DNA of 64,000 nt from Emiliania huxleyi CCMP1516 (lineage: Eukaryota; Haptophyta; Isochrysidales; Noelaerhabdaceae), in assembly GCF_000372725.1 (NCBI RefSeq), contig NW_005201287.1, forward strand, positions 1,056,837 through 1,120,836. The letters are read 5' to 3'. This document shows positions 9,457 through 19,700 of this stretch, in pieces. Under the pieces are notes generated by a model. It saw only the letters and a program-made list of their open reading frames with translations. It was not told where the DNA came from and did not search any database. The stretch's first letter is position 1, and each line of letters starts with the position of its first letter. Made by a program: the position numbers and the translations under genes.

Positions 9457-10596
9457 TCACAGCAAGCCCACAACGCCAACCGTCTCGCTGGGCTGGGGCC
9501 GCCGCTGCCTCCGGTTCCGGTGCCGCTTGGCGGCGAGCGCGGCGGCGACGGCAGCGGCGAGCACCGCCAGCGGGAGGAGCAGCAGGGTCGCGCCGGGCGG
9601 CGGGGCGGCGGCGGCAGCGGCCGGCTCGGAGCGCTGCCAGTAGGGCACAAAGGGGATCGGGAGGCTGAGCACGGCCCAGCCCGGGTGGGGAAGCGCCGCG
9701 TGCGGCCAGTCGTGCCACGCCGCCACGCCCGCCACCACCCCGCCGCCCACACAGCCCGGCGCGCAGCCGATGCCGCCCGCCGCGGCGCCGCCAGCAGCGC
9801 AGCCCGCCATGCACCCCTTGAGCGCGCCTTGGACGGTGTCGACGACGGTGGCGTCCCACTCGGACATGTCGGCGCCGCACGGCCGGCCGCAGCAGAGCCC
9901 CACCGACGAGACCGCGGCGATCGCGGTGGCGGCCATGTCGCACTGGTGCGACCGGTTGAGCAGCAGGTCCTCTGCGTCGCACCGCTGCTGGCACTCGATC
10001 ATGCTGTGGTCGCAGCTGCTCGTGTCGTTGGCGAGGCCGCAGCAGCGGTCGTGCTCGCGGCAGCAGCCGTCCGCGCAGAACGCCGGCTCCACCGAGAAGT
10101 TGCAGGCGAAGTGGTCCCGCGGCCCGTACCGCTCGCGCACGGGGCTGCCGCCGCACCAGCGCACGCCGCAGTAGTTGCCGCACGCAGTGACGCCCCACCA
10201 GTGCATGTCATCGGGCTCGCTCACCAGGTCGACTAGGTCGACGGTGAAGCGCAGCGGGCTGTCCGGGTCGAACGGTGGGAGCGGCGGCGGCGGCGGCGGC
10301 GGCGGTGGGTCTGGCGGCGGCGGAGGAGGAGGCGGCGGAGGCGGCGGCGGCGGAGGCGGTAGAGGAGGGTCGGGCGGCGGCGGCGGCGATGGTGGCGGCC
10401 GGGGTGGCTGCGGTGGAGACGGAGGCGGGTGCGGAGGATCCGGCGGTGCAGGTGGCCCCGGCGGCGGAGCCGGTGGCGCCGGCTGCGAGGGTGGTGCAGG
10501 CGGCCAGGGCACATCATCGCCGCCGAGCAACCACGTCCCGAGCATCGCTGCCCCTGAGACGGCCGCAGTGGCGAGGGCGAGCTCCAAGACTACCAT
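9457..10596 (-). CDS. Proline-rich, membrane-anchored secreted phospholipase A2-like protein
   Basis: 379 residues are read from ATG 10596. This start is chosen because it opens directly into a signal-peptide-like helix ('MVVLELALATAAVSGAAMLG'); the frame is open up to 10749. Residues about 30-110 are a Pro-rich, extensin-like stalk. The Cys-rich core (about 135-240) carries 'CGNYCGVRWCGG', comparable to the Ca2+-binding loop, and 'DGCCREHDRCC', the His-Asp active-site helix signature CCxxHDxC of secreted phospholipases A2. A hydrophobic helix near the C-terminus ('GATLLLLPLAVLAAAVAAAL') followed by 'KRHRNRRQRR' would anchor it with a short basic tail. The family activity is Ca2+-dependent hydrolysis of the sn-2 acyl bond of phospholipids. 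Substrate and location (cell surface or endomembrane lumen) are inferred. Confidence 0.7.
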   Translation of the reverse strand: MVVLELALATAAVSGAAMLGTWLLGGDDVPWPPAPPSQPAPPAPPPGPPAPPDPPHPPPSPPQPPRPPPSPPPPPDPPLPPPPPPPPPPPPPPPPDPPPPPPPPPLPPFDPDSPLRFTVDLVDLVSEPDDMHWWGVTACGNYCGVRWCGGSPVRERYGPRDHFACNFSVEPAFCADGCCREHDRCCGLANDTSSCDHSMIECQQRCDAEDLLLNRSHQCDMAATAIAAVSSVGLCCGRPCGADMSEWDATVVDTVQGALKGCMAGCAAGGAAAGGIGCAPGCVGGGVVAGVAAWHDWPHAALPHPGWAVLSLPIPFVPYWQRSEPAAAAAAPPPGATLLLLPLAVLAAAVAAALAAKRHRNRRQRRPQPSETVGVVGLL

Positions 10597-11375
10597 GGGG
10601 TCTAAGAGGTTCTCGGCTCGCAGCCGCACCAGACCGAGAGCTCGAGGACGGAAGCGCGAGCCGGCCTCGCAAGGAGGGACCGAAAAAAAATTTCGCCAAG
10701 TGGCGATTTCGTTGTTAATAATTTTTCTTTCCTCTGCGACATTAGGCACTCCTTAGCCTCAAGCATAAGATGAGATTCCCAGACGAGAACGGGGGGAAGG
10801 ACAGGCGAGCGACATTTGACGACGTCGGGGGTCACAATGATCAATGTGACGACCAAAACGATCTTGGGAGCCAGGGTGAGACAACAGGTCGGGGTGCCAC
10901 ACGGGGCACACCACAGGCGTATCCTAGAGGGGGGAAAGAAACGAGGAATGAGGGGCCCCGCCACGAGAAGTGCGTTCTGGGGATGCAGAGCGTGCAAGGC
11001 GGCTAGGGATGTGCTTCACCTTTGAGTCACCGTCTGTGTCGGCAACAGCCATCATGGGCTCTGCCATTTCGGCCGCCATGCCAAGCATTTCCAACACCTA
11101 CAGTGGCCAAGCCAATCATGATCATCCGATGGCATGTCTCCCTGTCACGGCCCGCCTCCGTCTGTGGCTGCCTTCGGGAACTCCGACATGTCAATGCCTC
11201 CACTGCCGTCGGCGTCGCACGCGGCGAATGCTTCCCGTATAGCATCCTTGGTGGATGGCATACTCCTCACCCGATGGGGGCCAGCGATCTACCGCGAGAG
11301 TGAAGTGTTCGAAGTTGCCGTGTGGGGCGCCAAGAGCCTCGTCTTCTCCTTGTACTTTCGAGTACTTGTACTTGT
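10597..11375. other. Intergenic region upstream of the phospholipase-like gene
   Basis: This holds the 5' flank of the minus-strand gene, including an A-rich patch near 10682-10690 and TTGTTAATAATTTTTCTTTC near 10710. A 60-90 codon open frame is present on each strand, but none has a recognisable domain. I see no supported gene. Confidence 0.4.
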
Positions 11376-11450
11376 GTACGTACTTTTAGCTTACTCTCTC
11401 TTGTGTACGTCTCTCTCTCTCTTGTGTACGTACTTTTAGCTTACTCTCTC
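11376..11450. repeat. Two direct copies of a 25-bp motif
   Basis: GTGTACGTACTTTTAGCTTA followed by CTCTCTC occurs at 11376-11400 and 11426-11450, separated by a CT-rich spacer. The same phrase in inverse orientation lies at 31540-31560, next to the truncated end of a MITE copy. It may therefore belong to a mobile-element terminus. Confidence 0.6.
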
Positions 11451-11557
11451 TACTTGTGTGTGTTTGATGTGGAGAAACCCATGTGGCACTCACGAGTCGC
11501 ATCAGCAGTCGTGCAGTCCGCCTCCGGTGAAGGTTGGGAGCTATACCTCAAATCTTG

Positions 11558-11759
<202 letters not shown>

Positions 11760-11893
11760 CCGACAGGCACAGCCGACAGGCACAAGACAGGTGCCGACGG
11801 CGCGTGCTGGCACCAACATTCGAATTTTACAAGAAAAAAATTGCGCGACTCTAATCGGCGTCGGGCTTTCGCGTTTCGCAGACATATTGCAAT

Positions 11894-13178
11894 ATGGCTC
11901 GGGGGTCGGGAGCCGGTGAACCGAGCATCCCGACGCTGGAACGACGCGAGACAGAGAGCTTGATTGCAAAGGCACTCGAGGCGTCGGAACAAGCGAGCGA
12001 GGATCGCGAAGTTATCGTAGGCGCTGGGTGGATGGCTCAGACGGCACGCCTGGAAGGTAAGTCGCAGGCGGACGTGGATAAGATCTACGAGGCTGGGGTG
12101 GCCGCGGGGCAAGCGGCGATTCGTGGAGGGTCGACCGCTAAGTGGGCAATTGTTGCTGCTGCACGGGCCGCGGGCGCTGCCATCATGAGCGGCCAGACTG
12201 CCGAGGAGGCTGCTGACGCGGGCAAGCGCATCGTTGCGCTTGCTCTCACCACCAAGGAGAAGCAAGAGAGGATGGCGGACTCGGTGGGTGGAGGAAAGCT
12301 GAGCTCGCTGCTATTTGTGACCGTCGACGCTGCAATATCGGCCATCCTTTCCGGCGTGCCCACGCATGTTGCGATGCTCGCTGGCACGGCTGCCTCAGTG
12401 GCTGCGGTGGCGGCGGCTGAGGCTCACACCAATTACCCCATCGCAGGCAGTGTACCCCGTTGCAGTCACCAATCACCCCATCGCAGCTGAGGCTCACGCC
12501 AATTGCCCCATCGCAGGCAAGGTGGCGGGCAAAATCATTGCCCAAGGCTACACAGGCAAGCAGGCGGCGGCGGCAAGCAGGGCCGCGGGGGAAGCTGCCT
12601 ACTCAATGCGAGAAGAGTTTCCCGAGGGCAGCAAGTACCACAACACTCCGATGGCGGGGATCGCAATGGGGGAGGTGGGCGAAATTGTGGGCTTCGCCGT
12701 CGCCGACGGCAAGCCAGAGGAGGTGAAGCCGTCGCGCCTCGCCAAGCTCATTCGGGCGGTCACCGGTGCGACGAAGGCTGTTGCCGACACCTACGAGTTC
12801 CCTCTGCAATCGCAAGCACTCGTCGAGCTCTGCCTAGCCCAGACAAAGGCCGCCGCCGCCGCCGCCGGAGCGGCAATCATGGCCAACACCACCGAGGCAC
12901 AGGCAGCAGCGGCCGCTGCAGCAGCGGCAAGCGCAGCCGAGGCAGTGTACCATGCCGGCTACAAGGGAGAGAGCGCCATTGCCGCTGCGGGTAAGGCAGC
13001 TGCCTCGGCGATCATCGATGGGAAGACTGGCGCGGAAGCGGTCGCTGCTGGCAAGGCAGCAGCGGCACACGCCGTTCAACAGATTCGCGGCAATGCTTCG
13101 GTGTCCGGAACCGAAGTTGCCTTGGCTGCTGCCGCTATCGTGGCCGCTGCCATCGCGGTGAAGTTTCTTCGTCGGTAA
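11894..13178 (+). CDS. Alanine-rich repeat protein with C-terminal tail anchor
   Basis: Two exons, 11894-12446 and 12517-13178, give 404 residues. The 70-bp intron is GC-AG and its two splice sites lie in copies of one tandemly repeated sequence. The protein has Ala/Gly-rich helical repeats such as 'VAAGQAAIRGGSTAKWAIVA', 'AAARAAGAAIMSGQTAEEAA' and 'AAGKAAASAIIDGKTGAEAV'. The units (about 40-45 residues) resemble the 44-residue units in the giant protein encoded at 16732-23202. The C-terminus is a single hydrophobic helix ('VALAAAAIVAAAIAVKFLRR') with two terminal arginines, typical of a tail-anchored membrane protein. There is no signal peptide. Function unknown; a scaffold or surfactant-like helical rod is one possibility. 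Confidence 0.65.
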
Positions 13179-13784
13179 GAACGCCAGCCCTGTTGGGGCT
13201 TGCTGGCACTGTGTGCGGTCGGCTGTGTGCTGAGTTGTTGACGCTGATCCCGCGCGCACACTCTGCTCGCGAATTCCTTGGAGGGCTGGCCCGTGAGCTG
13301 GACACGCCGGAGGGGTCAGAGTAGGTGTAGAGCCGTAGCTTCCGTCACGATGTCACCAAAGAAGGCGAGAACATTGTGGCTGCTCGGGCGAACGATCGAG
13401 AGACTGAGTGGTGTGTCAGTGGACGCACAGTTAATAGCTACATACACAAACTTCCGCGCGCACACACGCCGCCGATAATGCGATCGAGCGCCTCGACGGA
13501 CGACGGTCGACGCTCGAGCGCGCCGCGCCTTGCTCGAGCTTGTTGGGCCCCAGCAGCCGCTACTAGTTGAATTATAGCGGTAAGGCCAAGGGTAACACGA
13601 CTAACGATACGTGATCGTAGCGATAGAGACCCCCCGCCCGGAGAGAGACCACGCACGCGCGTCATGCGTCAAGTCTCAAGATCACGGTCAGTCACTTTCG
13701 GCAGAGTTCTTTGTGCTGTCTCACATGCTCTCCGCACTTCTCTTAGGTAGGAGATGATATACAGTCTAGAGAATAAGAACACTC
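13179..13784. other. Convergent intergenic region
   Basis: This lies between two convergent 3' ends. Composition is less GC-rich than the flanking genes. I see no open frame with protein-like composition and no repeat shared with the rest of the window. Confidence 0.4.
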
Positions 13785-16117
13785 TCATCTATCAGAGAAG
13801 GTCCACTGGCAACGATCGCCGAGTGCAGCGTCGAGCAACATGTCTCCGAAGGCCGAGGACGGCGACTGGAATCCCGGCGGCGCGCTGCCACTGAGGACGC
13901 GGGAAGCGATCTCCACCACGCAGAGTACCGTCGTGTCGTACGGATCGGGCACGCGCAGGAGGCCTCGGCCCAACAAGCCACCCGCAGCATCACGCGCCTC
14001 GCCAGAGCAGACAGCCGCGGCCGCCATGCGAACCCTTTCGTCTGGGCCTGTGGCCGAAGCCGCCGCGAAACGCTCAAGCAACGGCTCCACCTCGTGCGGC
14101 CGCGCCGAGGCAAACCAGCCTGCCTGCGTGATGAGTAGCGAGGAGACGCGCGGCTCTCCGGCCCGTGACGGCAGCAGCGATGCGGTGATGAGGTCGGGGA
14201 GAGCCGTCACTGCCGTTGGCAGCGCGCCATGCGGCGCCCCAAAGTCCAGGCTCGGCCCGACCCCCGAGCAAGGCTGCACCTCGCCGCCAACCAGCGCGAG
14301 CGGCGTCTCTCCCGCACGGCGAGCACGCAGCAGCACGCGGGCAGTGCCGCGGGAGAGGGCCCCCCGCACAGGTAGCACCCCAACCACCACCGCCGTGGAG
14401 GCGGCCCACCGCAGCTTGAGTCTGGCGGCGAGCGCGTCGGTCGGCACAGAGTCGAAGCCGGCGGCGGGGAGAAGCATCACTCCCGAGGCGGCGGCGCGGT
14501 CGCCGAGAGCCTGCACCGCCTGCACAGACCTCCACTCGCCAGACACGTCGACGTAGTGTGTGCGCGCGAGGACGGCGCCGCTGGCGACGGCCGACGCGGT
14601 CTCCTCGTACGGTCCCGCCAGGTGCAGGACGCACTCTGCTCGCCGCAGCGCGCCGTGGAGCGCTTGCGTGTCGCGCAGGGAAAAGCACGAGAGCGCCACG
14701 GCCCCCTCAGCTGCGGCGCGCCCCTCCTCGCGCGCCGCCGCCGCAGCAGCGTCCGTCACGATCCGCGCAACCTCCGCCAGCTTGGCTCCGTCCCTGCCGC
14801 AGAGAAGGAGCCGCCAGCCGCGCCGCGCCGCCGCCTCGGCGACGAGGCGTCCGGTGAAGCCGTACGCGCCGTAGAGCAGCAGGTCGAACTCGCGCCGCGA
14901 GGCAGAGGAGGGGAGCGAGGAGGGGAGCGAGGAGGGGAGCGAGGAGGGGAGCGAGGACGGCTTGGAGGAAGGCGGTGGGTCGCAGGCGCGGGAACGTCCG
15001 CCTCGGAGCAGGTCGGGAGGCGGGGCGGAAGGCGGCGGCCTAGGCGGCGGCGCCTTCAGGCGGCCGATGCCGTTCGCAGAGCCGTTTGTGAGAGCGGGCC
15101 GGGCGGCGGCCGCGTCACTGGCGTGGGGGTGGCCTCTGTGGCGCGGTCGGTCGGTTCCCGTTGCGGCTGTGGGGAGGGAGGCGCCGGCGGGCGGGGGGGA
15201 GGTGCGGCCTCTGGAGAGGGGGGAGCAGAGCGAGGAGGAGGCCGAGGGAGGGCCCTCCTCCCACGCCTCCTCTGCGGCGCTGGGCTCGTGTGCCTCCTCC
15301 TCCTCCTCCTCCGCTCCGCCCGCCTCCGCCTCCGGCCCGCCCTCGCCCGATCCGCCCTCGCCCAACGCACCCTGCACGCCGACGACCTCGCCGTTCTGGA
15401 GGATCACACGCCGACGCGCAGCAGGCAGCGGCAAGCCCAGCTCCTCCTGCTCGCCACCCCGCCACCCTCCCGTCGCCTCGTCCCTCCCGCCCCTCGCGTG
15501 CAAGTCGCTCGTGGGGTGAAAGCGCAGCGGAGAGGGTGGCGCGCAGCCTGGTGCGGGCGAGAGGGCGTCCGGTGAGGGCGTGCTCTCCTGTCTGAGGGCG
15601 AGGCTGGCACAGGCGGCACACCTGCGCCAACTTCGGCAGCCAGCGGCCGCGCGGAGCCCGAGGAAACGGGCAGCGCGCGCTCAGCGTCTGACGGCGAGAG
15701 GCGAGCTTCGCGCCGCGCCTTGAAGAGGGCCGTGGCAATGACCTGCCGCATCGCGAGCGGCGCTACTCCGGCTTCGCGAAGCCCAGCCAAGAGCGCGACG
15801 CGGCCACTCTGACCTTGCCGCTGCTGCTCGGGCGTCGGCGGACGCACCCAGCTGGTCAATCCATCTCGCTGCTCGAGAGCGAGCGCGCCGCCCCGCCCCT
15901 CAAGCCTCAGGGGCGCCGCGCCTTCGCGCGTATGCCCGGCGAGCTCCACCATGCGAGTGAGTGGCAGCCGCGCCAGCAGAACCGTGTGTGTGGCGGCAAC
16001 CTGCGGGTCGTCGCGCGGCAGCTCGGCCGCCTCCAGCAATGCCATCACGTCGGTCACGATGACCCCGTTGCGCGGTCCGCGCTCGTTCCCCTCGCTCCGG
16101 TCGCCGATGGAGGGCAT
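13785..16117 (-). CDS. Saccharopine dehydrogenase-like oxidoreductase with extra N-terminal domain
   Basis: Exons 16117-15622 and 15547-13785, with a 74-bp GT-AG intron, give 752 residues. The C-terminal 400 residues match the saccharopine dehydrogenase-like/trans-acting enoyl reductase family. The NAD(P)-binding Rossmann start is 'FDLLLYGAYGFTGRLVAEAA', followed by 'HLAGPYEETASAVASGAVLA', 'THYVDVSGEW' and 'LLPAAGFDSVPTDALAA', the usual order. Such proteins reduce double bonds in lipid or polyketide precursors or are uncharacterised lipid-droplet proteins. The first 165 residues form a separate unrecognised domain, and a Ser/Pro/Glu-rich linker joins the two. The linker contains a 15-bp tandem repeat (about 14900-14960) encoding 'SSLP' units. 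Substrate unknown. Confidence 0.75.
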
Positions 16118-16731
16118 TTAGGAGAGCGTGGCGGCGAGGTCGGCGGCGTTTACGGTGTCGTGCGACAACGATCACACGGCGTTCGCGTCGAACTGAGACG
16201 CCGCGCCACTTAATTCTTTTTGAGCTAGACTTCGTTGTTAATTGGAACAAGCGAAGGCACACACGACATGACGCCAAACACACGATTGCACGCACCGCAC
16301 CGCACCTCGCACCCGCACCCGCCGCCCCCCCGCCCCCTGCCCCGCCTAGGTGGGAAAGAGATGAGGAGATGGGACAGCGAAGGAGGAGCCACGAACACGT
16401 ATGGGAGGTTTCGTTGATGCGTCACGCTGCCCGGCGTCTCTCACTTTCCGGGACAGCCCCGCCCTTGTGAGGCAGGAGGGTGTGACGACTACCCCGTACG
16501 CCCTGTTGCTTCCCCTCGCAACTACGACGCTTCCGCGGCGCATTTCCGTCATCATCCGGCCGCGCCCGAACAATCAAAATCGTCGCATTCTGGGGACGGA
16601 CGCAACTCGTTGTCGTCTCTCGCCGCCGCTGGCTGCGCTGCCCTCAAGAGTCAGTGCTGCACCGTGCGATACAGCTGGCCGCACCTGACTCGTTCCTCAC
16701 CTTTCCGCCCCCACCCTCCGCCAACAGGACC
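16118..16731. promoter_or_regulatory. Divergent promoter region between the oxidoreductase and the giant-protein gene
   Basis: The two genes are divergently transcribed from this 614-bp interval. It includes a C-rich tract near 16320-16345. CTCCGCCAACAG directly precedes GACCATG, so a 5' UTR splice acceptor just before the start at 16732 is possible. No TATA box stands out. Confidence 0.3.
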
Positions 16732-19700
16732 ATGCCCAAGGGCTACTACAAAGAGGTTGACGGCGTCAACTATGATCGCAAGCTGCTGGAGAAGGCACAG
16801 AGGCTTGCAAGGGAGAATGCAGGAACGTTGAGCAAGGACGCAGTGGAGAAGCTTTGGGTCGACGTGCGTTCGGACGGCCGGAATCGCGGCCACGAAGACG
16901 GCGTGTGGGATGTGGAGTTGAGGACGCTCCTTCACATTGCCGACACACTCAAGTTGGACAAGTCTGCGGCGGCACTGATGAAGAAGGAAACTGCAGTGCA
17001 CGAAGCAAGCGCTGGGGGCTCCGGCTCCGGCGCAGACTCCTCGAGTGGCGCGGGTAAACGTTCGCGTGGGTCGGTGGAACGGTTCGAGGCAGGGCCCGCA
17101 AGCGGCAAGGCGGCTGGCTCGGGTAGTGGCTCGGGCAGCGGCTCCGGGAAGCGCAAGAAGTCGGGCTCGTCCGACGACTACTACCAGATCATCGACGGCG
17201 TCAAGTACGACCGCGCCTTGCTCGAGATGGCGGAGGAGCTCTCGAGCGGCGGCAAGCTCGACGCGGCGGCGGTCGAGCAGCTGCTCGGGGCCATGCAGGA
17301 CGCCGGCAAGGTGACCCCGACCGAGCTCGCGACGCTGCAGTACATCGCCGAGTCGTACAAGCTCGACAAGAAGGCGCAGGCCGCGATGGACAAGGGGCTG
17401 GCGGCGGCGGGCGGCGCAAAAAGCCGCTCCCTCGGCGGCAACGGCTCGGGCAGCGGCTCCGGGAAGCGCAAGAAGTCGGGCTCGTCCGACGACTACTACC
17501 AGATCATCGACGGCGTCAAGTACGACCGCGCCTTGCTCGAGATGGCGGAGGAGCTCTCGAGCGGCGGCAAGCTCGACGCGGCGGCGGTCGAGCAGCTGCT
17601 CGAGGCCATGCAGGACGCCGGCAAGGTGACCCCGACCGAGCTCGCGACGCTGCAGTACATCGCCGAGTCGTACAAGCTCGACAAGAAGGCGCAGGCCGCG
17701 ATGGACAAGGGGCTGGCGGCGGCGGGCGGCGCAAAAAGCCGCTCCCTCGGCCAGGACCCGATCACTGTTATCGATGGAGTGGAGTACGATGCCGGCATCC
17801 TCGCTCTCGCGGAGGAGCTCGCGGCCGCCAACGGCGGGACCCTCACCATGGCGGACGTGCAACGGCTTTGGCGGGAGAGGACGCTCGATTTCGGCGATGT
17901 GACGGCTGTCGAGATGCGGACGCTCAGCTATGTCGTCGATCATTTCAAGATGGACAAGAAGGCGTCTGAGTTCTTGGTCAAGGAAGTGCAGGCCTGGAAT
18001 GCCACTCACCTGGGAGGAGCAGGCAACGTGCACGTCACCAAGGAGGGAGCCGTCGCAGCTATGGCGGCGCAGGCCGCACTCGATGCGGGTCTGTCGCCAG
18101 AAGCAGCACGGGCGGCGGGCGAGGCGGCTGCGCTTGCAGTGAGTCTCGGCCGGACGCAGGCAGAGGCGCTCAAGGAGGGCGCCGCTGCGGCAAAGGCAGC
18201 GCAGGCGGCACTCGACGCAGGGCTTTCGACGGACGCAGCGCTTGTTGCCGGTGAGTTGGCCGCCAAGGCGGTCAGCGAGGGGGCGACTTTGCCAGAAGCG
18301 ATGAAGGAGGCGTCGGCTGGTGGCAAGGCCGCGCAGGCCGCGCTTGACGCTGGCCTCTCGACCGATGCCGCGCAGATCGCTGGGTCCGAGGCGGCAAAGG
18401 CCATTCACGATGGCAAGTCGGCCGCTGACGCGGCCAAAGTGGGGATTGCCGCCGGCAAAGCAGCGCAGGTTGCGCTCGACGCGGGCCTCTCAAAGCAGGC
18501 GGCGCAAGTGGCCGGCATGGCGGCGGCCAAAGCGGTGGGCGAGGGACGCTCACCAGCCCAGGCGGCCAAGGAGGGACTGGTTGCAGGACAGGCAATGCAG
18601 GCCGCCCTGGACAGTGGCGCATCTACGGAGGCCGCAAGCGTGGCTGGCTTGATGGCGGCCAAGGCGGTGAGCGAGGGCAAGACGCCGGCCCAAGCGCTCA
18701 AGGAGGGAGCTGCCGCTGCCAAGGCTGCGCAGAAGCTCATCGACGCTTTTGTCAAGGAGGGCTTGTCGCCGGAGGATGCCGCTGAGGCTGCGTCCGCGAT
18801 GCTTGCTGCCGGACCGCCCCAGCCCGACATTGCCGCGGTGGCCGACCTGATCGAGGGCGGCTTGGATCCAGAGGAGGCCATTGCCCAGGCGCACAACATC
18901 GCCAAGAACAAGGAGAACGCGGCGGCTGCGAGGGGCCTTGCGGCTTCGGAGGAGGAGGCGGCGAAGAAGGCGGCGGCGGCCGCCGCCGCGGCCGACAAGA
19001 AGGCCAAGGCTCAGCAGGCCGAGCTCGCCAAGGCGGAGGCTGCGGCCGACAAGGAGCGCGCCGCAGCAGACGCGGCGGCAAAGAAGGCGGCGGCAGCAAA
19101 GGCCGCCGCCGACAAGAAGGGGAAGGACCAGGCGGCGGCTGAGTCCAAGGCGGAGGCTGCGGCGAAGAAGGTGAAGGACCTCGCTGACAAGGCTGCTGCA
19201 AAGAAGAAGGCGGCGGACCAGACCGCGGCCGAGAAGGCGGCCGAGGAGAAGGCGGCCAAGGCGGCCAAGGATGACGCAGCAGCGAAGAAGAAGGGCGCTG
19301 CCGACGCTGCCGCGGCGACAAAGAAGGCAGCGGCTGACGCGGCCGCGGCTGACAAGAAGGCCAAGGATCAGGCGGCGGCCGCCGCCAAAGCCGAGGCTGC
19401 TGCGGCGAAGGAGCGGGCGTTGGCGGACAAGCAGGCGAAGGACGCGGCCGCTGCCAAGGCTGCAGCGGCGAAGCAAGAGAAGGAGCTGTCGAGCGAGCAG
19501 ACCAAGGCCGAGGCAGCGGCCGCAAAGGCACGCGAGGCGGAGAAGGAGGCGAGGGACGCCAAGAAGGCAGCCGACCAAGCCGCGGCCGCGACCAAATCGA
19601 AGGAGAAGGATGCGGCCAAGGCCAAGGCGGACGCGGACGCAGCGATGGAGCGCGCGACGAAGGCGGCGAAGGTGGCAGAGGCAGCGGCTAAGGCAGCAGC

